From positions 1 to 21,100 of the forward strand of contig NZ_JAOZOZ010000017.1 in NCBI RefSeq assembly GCF_029933015.1: a DNA stretch of 21,100 nucleotides, given 5' to 3'. Positions 1 to 6,740 of the stretch are shown piece after piece. This DNA is from Hydrogenimonas sp. GTDB lineage: Bacteria; Campylobacterota; Campylobacteria; Campylobacterales; Hydrogenimonadaceae. The position numbers and the translations under genes are program-made. Below the pieces are notes generated by a model. It saw only the letters and a list, made by a program, of their open reading frames with translations, searched no databases and was not told the origin of the DNA. Positions within the stretch are counted from its first letter, which is position 1. Every line of letters begins with the position of its first letter.

Positions 1-795
1 AAAAAGCGTCGGATCGACATAAACCCCGTCGATCAGGACGGAAAAATGCAGATGCGGGCCCGTCACCCGGCCGGTCTTTCCCACCAGGCCGATCCTCTGA
101 CCTTTGCGAACCCGCTGGCCCGGCTCGACGTCGATGCGTGATAGATGGGCATAAAGCGTCATCAGCCCCTGCCCATGCTCGATGAAAACGAGGTTGCCGC
201 TGAAAAAGAAATCTCCCGCGTCCACCACGTATCCGTCGGAAACGGCTACGACAGGTCTTCCTTCGGGTGCGGCGATGTCGATCCCTTTGTGGGGGCTGCG
301 GGGTTGACCGTTGAAAAACCTGCGCAATCCGAAGGGACTGCTGATCTCACCCTTCACGGGCCGGATAAAATCGATATCCGGGATCCTTTCGGTACGAAAC
401 GCCTTGTCTTTGCGTTTCCTTTTCGACTCCGCGCCTATACGCCGCATATCCCGGGGAGCGGGGTTGACCTTGCGTCTGTTTTTGATGATCAGACGCTGCT
501 CGGCATATCTCTTCTCTTCGATCCTGACACGGAGCATCTTCTCTTTTCGCCCACCTAAGCGCCTGTAGACAAAATAGTCCCCCGCTTTCATATCCAGAGA
601 AACGGGAAACAGAAGAGACTTCTCCCCGTCCTTTTCGCATAGAGTGCCGCGATGCCCCATCAGCCGAAGCTTCGAAGAGGCAACCTTGGGGGAGAGCGGG
701 ATTTCGACGATACCGCCCGGCACGGAAGAGATCACCGGATCCGCGGCCCATATCGGCACCGCGACGACAAAGAGCCATACAAAAATACTTTTCAT
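1..795 (-). CDS. M23 family (LytM-like) murein endopeptidase, partial at the window start
   Basis: Probably a periplasmic zinc endopeptidase that cuts peptidoglycan cross-links, or a relative that activates amidases. The frame stays open for 265 codons from the ATG at 795 to the window edge, so the C-terminus is missing. Residues 1-17 form a signal peptide (MKSIFVWLFVVAVPIWA, then ADPV). Residues about 18-145 are a basic linker and N-terminal domain. The M23 domain (about 147-265) has all zinc and catalytic residues: H169 and D173 in SPHKGID, H217 in YAHL, and H248-x-H250 in GPHLHF. With H-x3-D and H-x-H both intact it should be an active enzyme and not a degenerate LytM activator. It diverges from the secreted protein gene at 861. 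No good ribosome binding site precedes the ATG, but a TATAAT box ends 7 nt before it, so the mRNA may be leaderless. Confidence 0.9.
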   Translation of the reverse strand, partial: MKSIFVWLFVVAVPIWAADPVISSVPGGIVEIPLSPKVASSKLRLMGHRGTLCEKDGEKSLLFPVSLDMKAGDYFVYRRLGGRKEKMLRVRIEEKRYAEQRLIIKNRRKVNPAPRDMRRIGAESKRKRKDKAFRTERIPDIDFIRPVKGEISSPFGLRRFFNGQPRSPHKGIDIAAPEGRPVVAVSDGYVVDAGDFFFSGNLVFIEHGQGLMTLYAHLSRIDVEPGQRVRKGQRIGLVGKTGRVTGPHLHFSVLIDGVYVDPTLF

Positions 796-802
796 AAAGC
801 AG

Positions 803-808
803 ATTATA
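803..808 (-). promoter_or_regulatory. Possible -10 box (TATAAT) abutting the M23 gene start
   Basis: A perfect TATAAT on the minus strand ends 7 nt before the ATG at 795, which puts the expected transcription start within a base or so of the start codon. No -35 match was found 16-18 nt upstream. Poorly conserved -35 boxes are known for sigma-70 promoters of this phylum. Confidence 0.4.
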
Positions 809-848
809 TTCAAGAATCTCTCCAAAAAGGAATGCTACCATTGATAAA

Positions 849-854
849 AAGGAG
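849..854 (+). promoter_or_regulatory. Shine-Dalgarno deciding a GTG start
   Basis: AAGGAG lies 6 nt before the GTG at 861, which supports GTG as the start codon of the secreted protein gene. No ATG is nearby in this frame. Confidence 0.7.
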
Positions 855-860
855 AAATTT

Positions 861-2186
861 GTGAAATATCCAAAATGGCTGGCAGGGATAGTCTTTCTGT
901 CGATACTCTCCCATGCGACGGCGGTCTATCCCGAAACCGGAAAAAAACCTGTCGACAATCTCGAAAACTATCTCGAGTATCTCACCGACGATGCGATGGA
1001 TTTCAAATGCACCGAAGTCTCCGGAAAAGTCCGGTGCGTAGAGACCGGTTTTGCGGCGACCGAAACCGACGAGAACAACGCCACCGTCAAAACCCGATTC
1101 GATCGGCTCGAACTCCTTTTCGACCATGCCGTTCTCTCTTTCTTCACCTCCGAAAGCTTCGAGAGGGCGATGGCCGAATGCAAAGCGGCGGAAAAAGCGG
1201 GAAGAGGCGGGAAAGCGCCCCAAAAGCCCGTTCCGACACCCCTGAAAGACACGATGGACCGGGCCCTGTGGCGCACTCTCGACAAAATGGTCCTCGAAAA
1301 CTTCCGTGTGGACGTCTCCAGCCCCGAAGCCCACACATCCGTCGGTGAAGTCGTCTACGAAAACGGCATGAAAACGGACGATGGCAACATCTCTTTCGAC
1401 GACCGGATTTTCGGAACGATGTCGCTGCGCTACAGGGATTTCAGGGCCGAATCCAACGACACGAAGGATTCGGCCTATCTGACCCTGACCCATCGGCTCG
1501 AAGAGTGGCTGGAAACCGACGATTCGGCCCGGGCCGACTATGTGGGAGAGAGGCTGCAGAGGCTCTATGCCGAAAAGATGGGATCCCCGGGCAGCGGTAG
1601 CATCACGCTGACGACCTCCTACCGCGGCGACGATGCGCTCTCCATCCGCCTCGAAGCTTCGGGAGAGAGCGCCTACGGCGACAGAAGCCATCTGTCTCTT
1701 ACCGGAAAGCTGCACCGCCTCTCGGCCATTTTCCCGCCAAAAAGCGGAAACGAAAAGAGTCTAAGCGGCACAAAACCGGGAATGCCCGACTTTCTCTTTC
1801 TCTCCCTCGACCTCAACAGCACCATGAACAACAGAGAATACCGCCGACTCCTCGAAAAAGACAAAACGTTCCGCCGCTACATCATGCAGTATGACAGATT
1901 GATAGGCGAAAGGTACGACACGGAAGTGAAGCGTTACGGCAAAAACCCGACGGTGGCGGGATGGTTCGAAGAGGCGAAAGAGGCGTTTTCGAAAATCGTC
2001 AGAGGGGAAGCGAGGCGGTTCGGTCTTTCGGTCAGAAACAAAACCGGGGCGACAGCGATGCAACTGGCGGGGATGGTGATCGGTCAGCTGGCGATCATGG
2101 GGGACAAAATGACGGAGGAGGAGCGGGAGAAGATCATTCTCGACACGGCCGCTCAGCACCTCGATATACGAATCGAAGCGAAATAG
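861..2186 (+). CDS. Secreted protein of unknown function, 441 aa
   Basis: I do not recognise this protein. GTG start with a strong ribosome binding site. Residues 1-21 look like a Sec signal peptide (hydrophobic LAGIVFLSIL, cleavage after HATA), so the mature protein is probably periplasmic. The mature part starts with a pair of cysteines (FKCTEVSGKVRC, about residues 49-58) that could form a disulfide. A middle part of about residues 60-290 alternates short polar and beta-like stretches (for example SITLTTSYRGDDALSIRLEASG). A charged, probably helical C-terminal third follows (REYRRLLEKDKTFRRYIMQYDR, later GMVIGQLAIMGDKMTEEEREK). The general look recalls long periplasmic repeat-strand proteins such as the YdgA/DUF945 group, but I could not confirm family motifs. 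It stands alone between a divergent peptidase gene and a convergent helicase gene. Confidence 0.8.
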   Translation: MKYPKWLAGIVFLSILSHATAVYPETGKKPVDNLENYLEYLTDDAMDFKCTEVSGKVRCVETGFAATETDENNATVKTRFDRLELLFDHAVLSFFTSESFERAMAECKAAEKAGRGGKAPQKPVPTPLKDTMDRALWRTLDKMVLENFRVDVSSPEAHTSVGEVVYENGMKTDDGNISFDDRIFGTMSLRYRDFRAESNDTKDSAYLTLTHRLEEWLETDDSARADYVGERLQRLYAEKMGSPGSGSITLTTSYRGDDALSIRLEASGESAYGDRSHLSLTGKLHRLSAIFPPKSGNEKSLSGTKPGMPDFLFLSLDLNSTMNNREYRRLLEKDKTFRRYIMQYDRLIGERYDTEVKRYGKNPTVAGWFEEAKEAFSKIVRGEARRFGLSVRNKTGATAMQLAGMVIGQLAIMGDKMTEEEREKIILDTAAQHLDIRIEAK

Positions 2187-2204
2187 CCCACCCGAACGGG
2201 TGGG
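2187..2204. terminator. Hairpin between convergent genes, likely bidirectional terminator
   Basis: A perfect 7-bp GC stem CCCACCC / GGGTGGG with a GAAC loop starts right after the stop codon at 2186 and ends 9 nt before the stop of the convergent helicase gene. There is no real T tract on either side (ctattt on minus), so it may act as a weak terminator or as an mRNA 3' end stabiliser for both genes. Confidence 0.6.
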
Positions 2205-2213
2205 ATATCGGCT

Positions 2214-3482
2214 CTAGGCGCGGTCTCTTCGCTTGAAGTTTCCGCCGCGCTGGGGACGGGACGCACCACGTTCTCCACCTCCGAAACCTCCCGTGCTTTT
2301 GCGACGGCGGTTGCCACCGCGTTTCTTGACGGGCTCGGCTTTGATGGAGGGATCGGGATGATACCCTTCGACCAGCACCTTCTCGATGCGGCTGTCGGTC
2401 AGCTTCTCGATACGGTGCAGAAGATGCTTCTCGTCGATACATACCAGGGAGAAGGCCTCTCCCGCGTTGCCGGCGCGGCCGGTACGGCCGATGCGATGGA
2501 CATAATCTTCAGCCACTTCCGGAAGATCGAAATTGACCACCTGGCCGAGTCTGTCGATGTCGATACCCCGTGCCGCCACGTCGGTGGCGACCAGGACGCG
2601 GACACGGCCGTCCTTGAAGGCTTTGAGCGCCTTCATCCGCGCCGCCTGGGTCTTGTTGCCGTGAATCGACGTGGAGGGCAGACCGTCCTGGGCCAGACGC
2701 TTCGAAAGTTTGTCGGCACCGTGCTTGGTCCGTGTAAACACGAGAACCTGCTGCCAGTTGTTGGTTCCGATCAGGTAGCTCAGCAGATCGGCTTTTTTGG
2801 CTCTGTCCACCGGATGGACCGTCTGTTTGACGCGCTCGGCTGTCGTATTGTCGGCGGCGACGGCGATCATTTCGGGTTCGTGCAGAATCGTTTTGCTCAG
2901 TCTTTTGATCTCGTTACTGAAAGTCGCCGAAAAGAGCAGGGTCTGACGATGGTGGGGCAAAGACGCGATGATCTTTCTGATATCGTGGATGAAGCCCATG
3001 TCGAGCATTCTGTCCGCTTCGTCGAGTACGAGGGTCTCCACGTGACTCAGATCCAGATGGCCCTGGTTCAGGTGGTCGAGCAGCCTGCCGGGCGTGGCGA
3101 CGACGATGTCGACACCGCTGCGAAGCGCCTTGGTCTGGGGGTAGATGCTGACACCGCCATAGATTTCGACGCTTCTGAGCCCCAGATGGCGGCCGTAGGT
3201 CTTGACGCTGGCGTGTACCTGGGCGGCCAGTTCGCGGGTGGGAGTGAGTACCAGGGCGCGGATACGGCGTTTGCCGTTTGGTTTGTGGCGGAAGAGTTTC
3301 TGGAGCATCGGCAGCGTGAAGGCCGCGGTTTTGCCTGTACCTGTCTGGGCGGCTGCCAGCAGATCTTTTCCGCTCAGCACGACGGGAATCGCCTGCGCCT
3401 GAATCGGTGTGGGTTCGGTATAGCCCTCTTCTTCGATGGCACGCTGGATGGGTTGGGCAAGTTCGAGTGACTTGAATGACAT
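2214..3482 (-). CDS. DEAD-box ATP-dependent RNA helicase, RhlE-like
   Basis: An ATP-driven RNA-unwinding enzyme for ribosome assembly or mRNA decay, 422 aa. All family motifs are present in order: Q motif (FKSLELAQ to PTPIQ, residues 3-28), motif I AQTGTGKT (45-52), Ia PTREL (81-85), TPGR (130-133), DEAD (154-157), SAT (185-187), ATDVAARGID (299-308) and HRIGRTGR (329-336). The C-terminal tail from about 384 is basic and rich in glycine and arginine (GGNRRRK, GGFGGGERG, RGGNFKRRDR), as in RhlE-type proteins that bind RNA without a folded extra domain. The frame runs open far upstream, to 4139, antisense to the next gene. I chose the ATG at 3482 because homology starts exactly there (MSFKSLELA). 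It has its own promoter and a long leader, and converges on the secreted protein gene. Confidence 0.93.
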   Translation of the reverse strand: MSFKSLELAQPIQRAIEEEGYTEPTPIQAQAIPVVLSGKDLLAAAQTGTGKTAAFTLPMLQKLFRHKPNGKRRIRALVLTPTRELAAQVHASVKTYGRHLGLRSVEIYGGVSIYPQTKALRSGVDIVVATPGRLLDHLNQGHLDLSHVETLVLDEADRMLDMGFIHDIRKIIASLPHHRQTLLFSATFSNEIKRLSKTILHEPEMIAVAADNTTAERVKQTVHPVDRAKKADLLSYLIGTNNWQQVLVFTRTKHGADKLSKRLAQDGLPSTSIHGNKTQAARMKALKAFKDGRVRVLVATDVAARGIDIDRLGQVVNFDLPEVAEDYVHRIGRTGRAGNAGEAFSLVCIDEKHLLHRIEKLTDSRIEKVLVEGYHPDPSIKAEPVKKRGGNRRRKSTGGFGGGERGASRPQRGGNFKRRDRA

Positions 3483-3648
3483 TATGGTTGGTTCTTTCCG
3501 TATTGACCCGCTTGATTGTTCGGTCCCGGGCAAGACATGGGTATGAAATTTTGTGTGAGTTAAGTCTAAAAGAGGAAAATTTGCAGATTCGTTAAAGCTT
3601 GACTCGCTCCGCAGAGCATCAAAAGAGAGACCGAAAGTCTCGATTGCT
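3483..3648 (-). promoter_or_regulatory. Long 5' leader of the helicase mRNA
   Basis: About 165 nt without a gene between the predicted promoter and the helicase start. It holds a small stem GAGAC-CGAAA-GTCTC near its 5' end (about 3627-3641). Long structured leaders are known for cold-induced or self-regulated DEAD-box helicase genes in other bacteria. Whether this one works that way is inference. Confidence 0.35.
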
Positions 3649-3654
3649 GGCCGG

Positions 3655-3683
3655 AGTATAGCGGAAGATGGAACGTTTGTAAA
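3655..3683 (-). promoter_or_regulatory. Sigma-70-type promoter of the helicase gene
   Basis: On the minus strand TTTACA (3683-3678) and TATACT (3660-3655) are separated by 17 nt, each one base from consensus. The expected start near 3648 gives a leader of about 165 nt before the ATG at 3482. Confidence 0.55.
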
Positions 3684-3689
3684 GGGCGC

Positions 3690-3695
3690 TATAAT
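3690..3695 (+). promoter_or_regulatory. Possible -10 box (TATAAT) of the FAH-hemerythrin-yaaA-bpt operon
   Basis: A perfect TATAAT ends 6 nt before the ATG at 3702, so transcription would start at or next to the start codon. There is no convincing -35, and the only purine-rich stretch (AAAGGG at 3681-3686) is too far upstream to be a normal ribosome binding site. It overlaps the region of the divergent helicase promoter. Confidence 0.45.
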
Positions 3696-3701
3696 ATCGC
3701 C

Positions 3702-4316
3702 ATGAAAACAATCCGCTTTTACGACAGAACCATCACGCCGTCCAAAATCGTCTGCGTCGGACGCAACTATGTCGAGCACATCGAAGAGCTGGGCAACGAA
3801 ATGCCCGAAAGCATGGTGCTCTTTTGCAAACCCAACTCCGCCATATCCGAAAATTTTCGGTGGTTCTCTCCCCATACACGCTTCGAGGGGGAGCTCTGCC
3901 TGCTGATGGGCCAGAAGGGCAGGATCGCGGGCATCGGTTTCGGCTTCGATCTGACCCATGCCGACATCCAGAACCGGCTCAAGGCCAAGGGGCTGCCCTG
4001 GGAGCGGGCCAAGGCTTTCGACGGATCGGCGATCTTCTCCCCTTTCATCACAGCTCCCGCCGAACTCGCCGGAATCGGCTTCCGGCTTCTTCGCAACGGC
4101 GAGTTGGTCCAGGAGGCCCGCTACGATCTCATGATCCACAAACCCCGTGCCATCGTCGAAGAGATAGACGCTTTCATGACCCTCGAACCGGGCGACATCG
4201 TCATGACAGGCACGCCCAAAGGGGTCTCGACCTACGAAAGGGGCGACCGCTTCGTCGTTGAAATTTTCGATCAGGATGCTATACTGCTGAAAAAAAGCTG
4301 GAGCGTCACGGAATGA
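3702..4316 (+). CDS. Fumarylacetoacetate hydrolase family protein (FAHD1/YcgM-like)
   Basis: A cytosolic metal-dependent enzyme of the FAH fold that acts on small 2-oxo acids. The closest known activities are acylpyruvate hydrolysis and oxaloacetate decarboxylation or tautomerisation. At 204 aa it is close to FAHD1 (about 220). Visible residues: catalytic pair H26 and E29 in RNYVEHIEE, metal ligands E62 and E64 in FEGEL and D83 in GFDLTHADIQ, K104 in KAFDGS, and the TGTP loop (169-172). All are in place, so activity is likely but the substrate cannot be told from sequence. It is the first gene of a four-gene operon, and its stop overlaps the hemerythrin start by 4 bp (ATGA). There is no pathway for aromatic breakdown around it, so a housekeeping role such as oxaloacetate clean-up is more likely than catabolism. 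Confidence 0.85.
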   Translation: MKTIRFYDRTITPSKIVCVGRNYVEHIEELGNEMPESMVLFCKPNSAISENFRWFSPHTRFEGELCLLMGQKGRIAGIGFGFDLTHADIQNRLKAKGLPWERAKAFDGSAIFSPFITAPAELAGIGFRLLRNGELVQEARYDLMIHKPRAIVEEIDAFMTLEPGDIVMTGTPKGVSTYERGDRFVVEIFDQDAILLKKSWSVTE

Positions 4317-4723
4317 TCGACAAGGAAAAACTCCCCACCGTCTCGTTCGAAGAGATGAACCGGGTCCACTACGAAGAGACGGAGCATATCAACAGGGTGC
4401 TCGAACGCCTCGAAAACGGTTCGGAGATCTCCGAAATCACCGAAGCGATGGAGAAGCTGCTCGAACATATGCGGGAGCACTTCGATTTCGAGGAGTCGCT
4501 GCTCAAAAACAGAGGGTTCGGCATGTTCGACATCCACCGGTCCGACCACAACAGGATTCTCAACGAAACCCGCATGGCCTACATGAACTGGAGAAACTTC
4601 AAAGACCGCGACGCCCTGAAGGAGTTCATCGAAGAGGATTTCATCGAATGGCTGAACCTGCACATCCAGGCGATGGACAGCGTGGCGGCCGATTTTCTGA
4701 CACAAAGTGGAGCCGCCCGATGA
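4313..4723 (+). CDS. Hemerythrin-like O2-binding protein, single domain
   Basis: A 136-aa soluble four-helix bundle with a non-heme di-iron site, expected to bind O2 (or NO) reversibly in the cytoplasm. The seven ligands of bacteriohemerythrin can be placed: H25 in helix A (TEHINRVLE), H56 and E60 in REHFDFEE, H75 and H79 in DIHRSDH, and H117 and D122 in NLHIQAMD. The length matches stand-alone bacteriohemerythrins (about 130-150), and there is no fused signalling domain. Start and stop both lie in ATGA overlaps with the neighbouring FAH and yaaA genes, so translation is coupled. Its place next to the peroxide-stress gene yaaA suggests oxygen storage, delivery or scavenging in a microaerophile. 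A purely iron-storing role cannot be excluded. Confidence 0.9.
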   Translation: MIDKEKLPTVSFEEMNRVHYEETEHINRVLERLENGSEISEITEAMEKLLEHMREHFDFEESLLKNRGFGMFDIHRSDHNRILNETRMAYMNWRNFKDRDALKEFIEEDFIEWLNLHIQAMDSVAADFLTQSGAAR

Positions 4724-5463
4724 CCATACTCTTCGCTCCGAGCGAGGGGAAGCGCCCGGGCGGCACCCTCCCACCCGTGGACGAAGGGGCTTTCTGTCTT
4801 CCCGAACTCTACGACCGCCGCCTCGAAGCGATAAGACGCTACGACGATTTCATACATGAAGCGGATACGCAAGATCTGAAAAAGCTCTTCGGGGTCAAGG
4901 AGGAGAAACTGCTGACGCGCTATCGGACCGACATCTTCGACGCCCCGACGATGAAAGCGGTAGAGCGCTACGACGGCGTCGCCTACGACCACCTCTGCTA
5001 TGCCGATCTTTCCGAAAAGGCCCGAAACTACGTCGATGAACACCTGATCATATTCTCCAACCTCTTCGGGCCGATCTGCGCCAAAGACCGCATTCCCGAC
5101 TACAAGCTCAAACAGGGCGAGCGGATCGGGGATTTCGTCCCGGAAAAGTTCTACAGGGAGCATTTCGGCGAAGCGATGACCGCCTATCTGCGAAACCGCG
5201 GCCCCATCGTCGATCTGCGGGCCGGTTTCTACGAAAAGTTCTACAAAATCCCTCTGCCCCATATCACGATGAAATTCCTCAAAAACGGCAAAGCGGTCAG
5301 CCACTGGGCCAAGGCCTACCGGGGCATCGTCTTGAAAGAGATGGCGAAGCGTGCTATCATGGATGAAAGGAGTCTGATGGCGATGGATGTCGAACATCTC
5401 TCCGTCGTCGAAATCATCGAGAGGAAAAACAGAAAGGAGATCGTTTACGAGATTGCACCATGA
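4720..5463 (+). CDS. yaaA: Peroxide stress protein YaaA (DUF328/UPF0246 family)
   Basis: A cytosolic protein of 247 aa, close to the 257-258 aa of E. coli YaaA, which lowers free iron during H2O2 stress and so limits Fenton damage. The N-terminus MTILFAPSEGKRPGG matches the family opening as seen in Campylobacterota, and the conserved middle (YDGVAYDHLCYADL, IIFSNLFGPICAKDRIPDYKLK) fits well. The ATG at 4720 is chosen over an in-frame ATG at 4648 because the family homology begins there and it forms an ATGA overlap with the hemerythrin stop. The 24 residues upstream (MAEPAHPGDGQRGG...) are antisense-type filler inside the hemerythrin gene. The stop overlaps bpt in the same way. The biochemical mechanism of YaaA is unknown in detail. 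Confidence 0.88.
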   Translation: MTILFAPSEGKRPGGTLPPVDEGAFCLPELYDRRLEAIRRYDDFIHEADTQDLKKLFGVKEEKLLTRYRTDIFDAPTMKAVERYDGVAYDHLCYADLSEKARNYVDEHLIIFSNLFGPICAKDRIPDYKLKQGERIGDFVPEKFYREHFGEAMTAYLRNRGPIVDLRAGFYEKFYKIPLPHITMKFLKNGKAVSHWAKAYRGIVLKEMAKRAIMDERSLMAMDVEHLSVVEIIERKNRKEIVYEIAP

Positions 5464-6203
5464 ATATCGAACGAACCAGTGAACACTCCATCGATTTCTG
5501 CATGCTCGACTATCAGTGCAGCTACCTGCCCGAAAAGAAGACGCGGATGTTCTACCGCTATATGCGGCACGCGAGCAAAGAACACGTCACCGAACTGATA
5601 CGTCGCGGCTGGCGCCGGTTCGGATGCTACTTCTTCCATCCGATCTGCGCCGGCTGCAGCGGATGCAAGAGTCTGCGGATCGATGCGGAAAACTTCACCT
5701 TTTCCAAATCCCAGCGGCGGGTCATGAAGAAAAACCGCGACACCCTCATCTACATACGCAAGCCGAGCATGACCCGGGACCATCTGGATCTCTACAACCG
5801 TTTCCACAAACACAAAAGCGAGACGAGCGGATGGAGCTACACACCTGTCAATTCCCATCTCTATTACGAAAACTTCGTCGACGGGGCCCACAATTTCGGT
5901 AAAGAGGTGCTCTATTTCATCGACGAAAGACTCGTCGGCGTCGATCTCATCGACATCACCGACGACGGAATCTCTTCGATCTACTTCTACTACGATCCGG
6001 ACTATTCGAAATACTCGCTGGGGACCTATTCGCTGCTGATGCAGATACAGTTCGCCAGGCAGCTGGGGCTCAAATGGATCTATCTGGGGTACTGGGTCGA
6101 GGGGTGCCGGTCCTTCGCCTACAAGATGAACTTCAGACCGATGGAGATACTCGACGGCTTCCCTCCCCTGGAGGAGGAGCCGCAGTGGCGGCTACTGGCC
6201 TGA
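5460..6203 (+). CDS. bpt: Aspartate/glutamate leucyltransferase (N-degron aminoacyl-tRNA--protein transferase)
   Basis: Moves leucine from Leu-tRNA to proteins with N-terminal Asp or Glu, making them substrates for ClpS-ClpAP (bacterial N-degron pathway). At 247 aa it is typical of bacterial Bpt (about 230-260), the two-domain homologue of eukaryotic ATE1. Visible: the N-terminal ATE domain with C20 in CSYLPEKKTRM, the RRFGCYFFHPICAGCSGC cysteine cluster (C56, C63, C66, C69) followed by KSLRID, then an acetyltransferase-like C-terminal domain with YFYYDPDYSKYSLGTYSLL and YLGYWVEGCRSFAYKMNFRPMEIL. It is the last gene of the operon, in ATGA overlap with yaaA. Its 3' end overlaps the convergent YtfJ-like gene by 12 bp. 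Eukaryotic ATE1 has been reported to bind an Fe-S cluster through conserved cysteines. Whether this enzyme does so is open. Confidence 0.92.
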   Translation: MNIERTSEHSIDFCMLDYQCSYLPEKKTRMFYRYMRHASKEHVTELIRRGWRRFGCYFFHPICAGCSGCKSLRIDAENFTFSKSQRRVMKKNRDTLIYIRKPSMTRDHLDLYNRFHKHKSETSGWSYTPVNSHLYYENFVDGAHNFGKEVLYFIDERLVGVDLIDITDDGISSIYFYYDPDYSKYSLGTYSLLMQIQFARQLGLKWIYLGYWVEGCRSFAYKMNFRPMEILDGFPPLEEEPQWRLLA

Positions 6204-6740
6204 TGCGCCCATATGGGTACGAATGATCGAAAAGATCGTTTCGTACTCGTTTTCGGGGATCTTTCCCGCTTTGGCATAGAGGACTTCGCCCTCCTTGGAG
6301 AGAACGACGAAATTGGCGTCGTCGTCCTTCATCCGCCACACTTTCACACCCTTTTTGTGCAGATCTTTCACATAGATCGTATCGGGGTACTTCTCCTGTT
6401 TGCGCTTCAAGGCGGCGGCGATGGCGAAGTTGGGCATCCACGTGGCCGCCATGTTGACGATGGCGACCGACCGATAGCGGCTGCGATCGAAATGTTTGGC
6501 TTTGAGAGCTTCGGTGAAATCTTCGTTGAGGCTCTTCTTGTCCGGATCGACGTAAAAGAGGACGGTCACCTTGCCTTTGAGCGTGTCGCTATCAAAAGGG
6601 GTGCCGTCGACTCTGCCGCCCTCTTTTCCGGAGAGTGTCATTTTCGGAAGGGTCATGCCCCGCTCCAGGGCCCGAAGCGGTGAAGCATAAAGAAGTGCGA
6701 AAAGTACGAGGACAATGGTTGAAATGGACGAAGCTTTCAT
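6192..6740 (-). CDS. YtfJ-like periplasmic protein with thioredoxin-type fold
   Basis: A 182-aa exported protein of unknown function. Residues 1-25 are a signal peptide (STIVLVLFALLYASPLRA, cut before LERG). The rest resembles the YtfJ family: KVTVLFYVDPDKKSLNEDF (about 56-74), YRSVAIVNM, then DDANFVVLSKEGEVLYAKAGKIPENE near the C-terminus, the usual end of a thioredoxin-like sheet. The position of the CxxC motif holds DPDKKS, and the mature protein has no cysteine at all, so it cannot be a redox thioredoxin. It is the last gene of the transketolase operon: its ATG overlaps the stop of the membrane protein gene (ATGA at 6740-6737). It converges on bpt with a 12-bp overlap and no room for a separate terminator. 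Confidence 0.8.
   Translation of the reverse strand: MKASSISTIVLVLFALLYASPLRALERGMTLPKMTLSGKEGGRVDGTPFDSDTLKGKVTVLFYVDPDKKSLNEDFTEALKAKHFDRSRYRSVAIVNMAATWMPNFAIAAALKRKQEKYPDTIYVKDLHKKGVKVWRMKDDDANFVVLSKEGEVLYAKAGKIPENEYETIFSIIRTHMGASGQ

Noticed and set aside
2358..3470. 370-codon plus-strand frame opposite the helicase
   Set aside because: Antisense of conserved helicase motifs, no start signal.
3483..4139. In-frame upstream extension of the helicase reading frame (would give 641 aa)
   Set aside because: It runs antisense through the well-supported FAH gene, and helicase homology begins exactly at the ATG at 3482.
4648..4719. Longer yaaA start 24 codons upstream
   Set aside because: Overlaps the conserved hemerythrin helix D in another frame; the ATGA overlap at 4720 is consistent with the rest of the operon.
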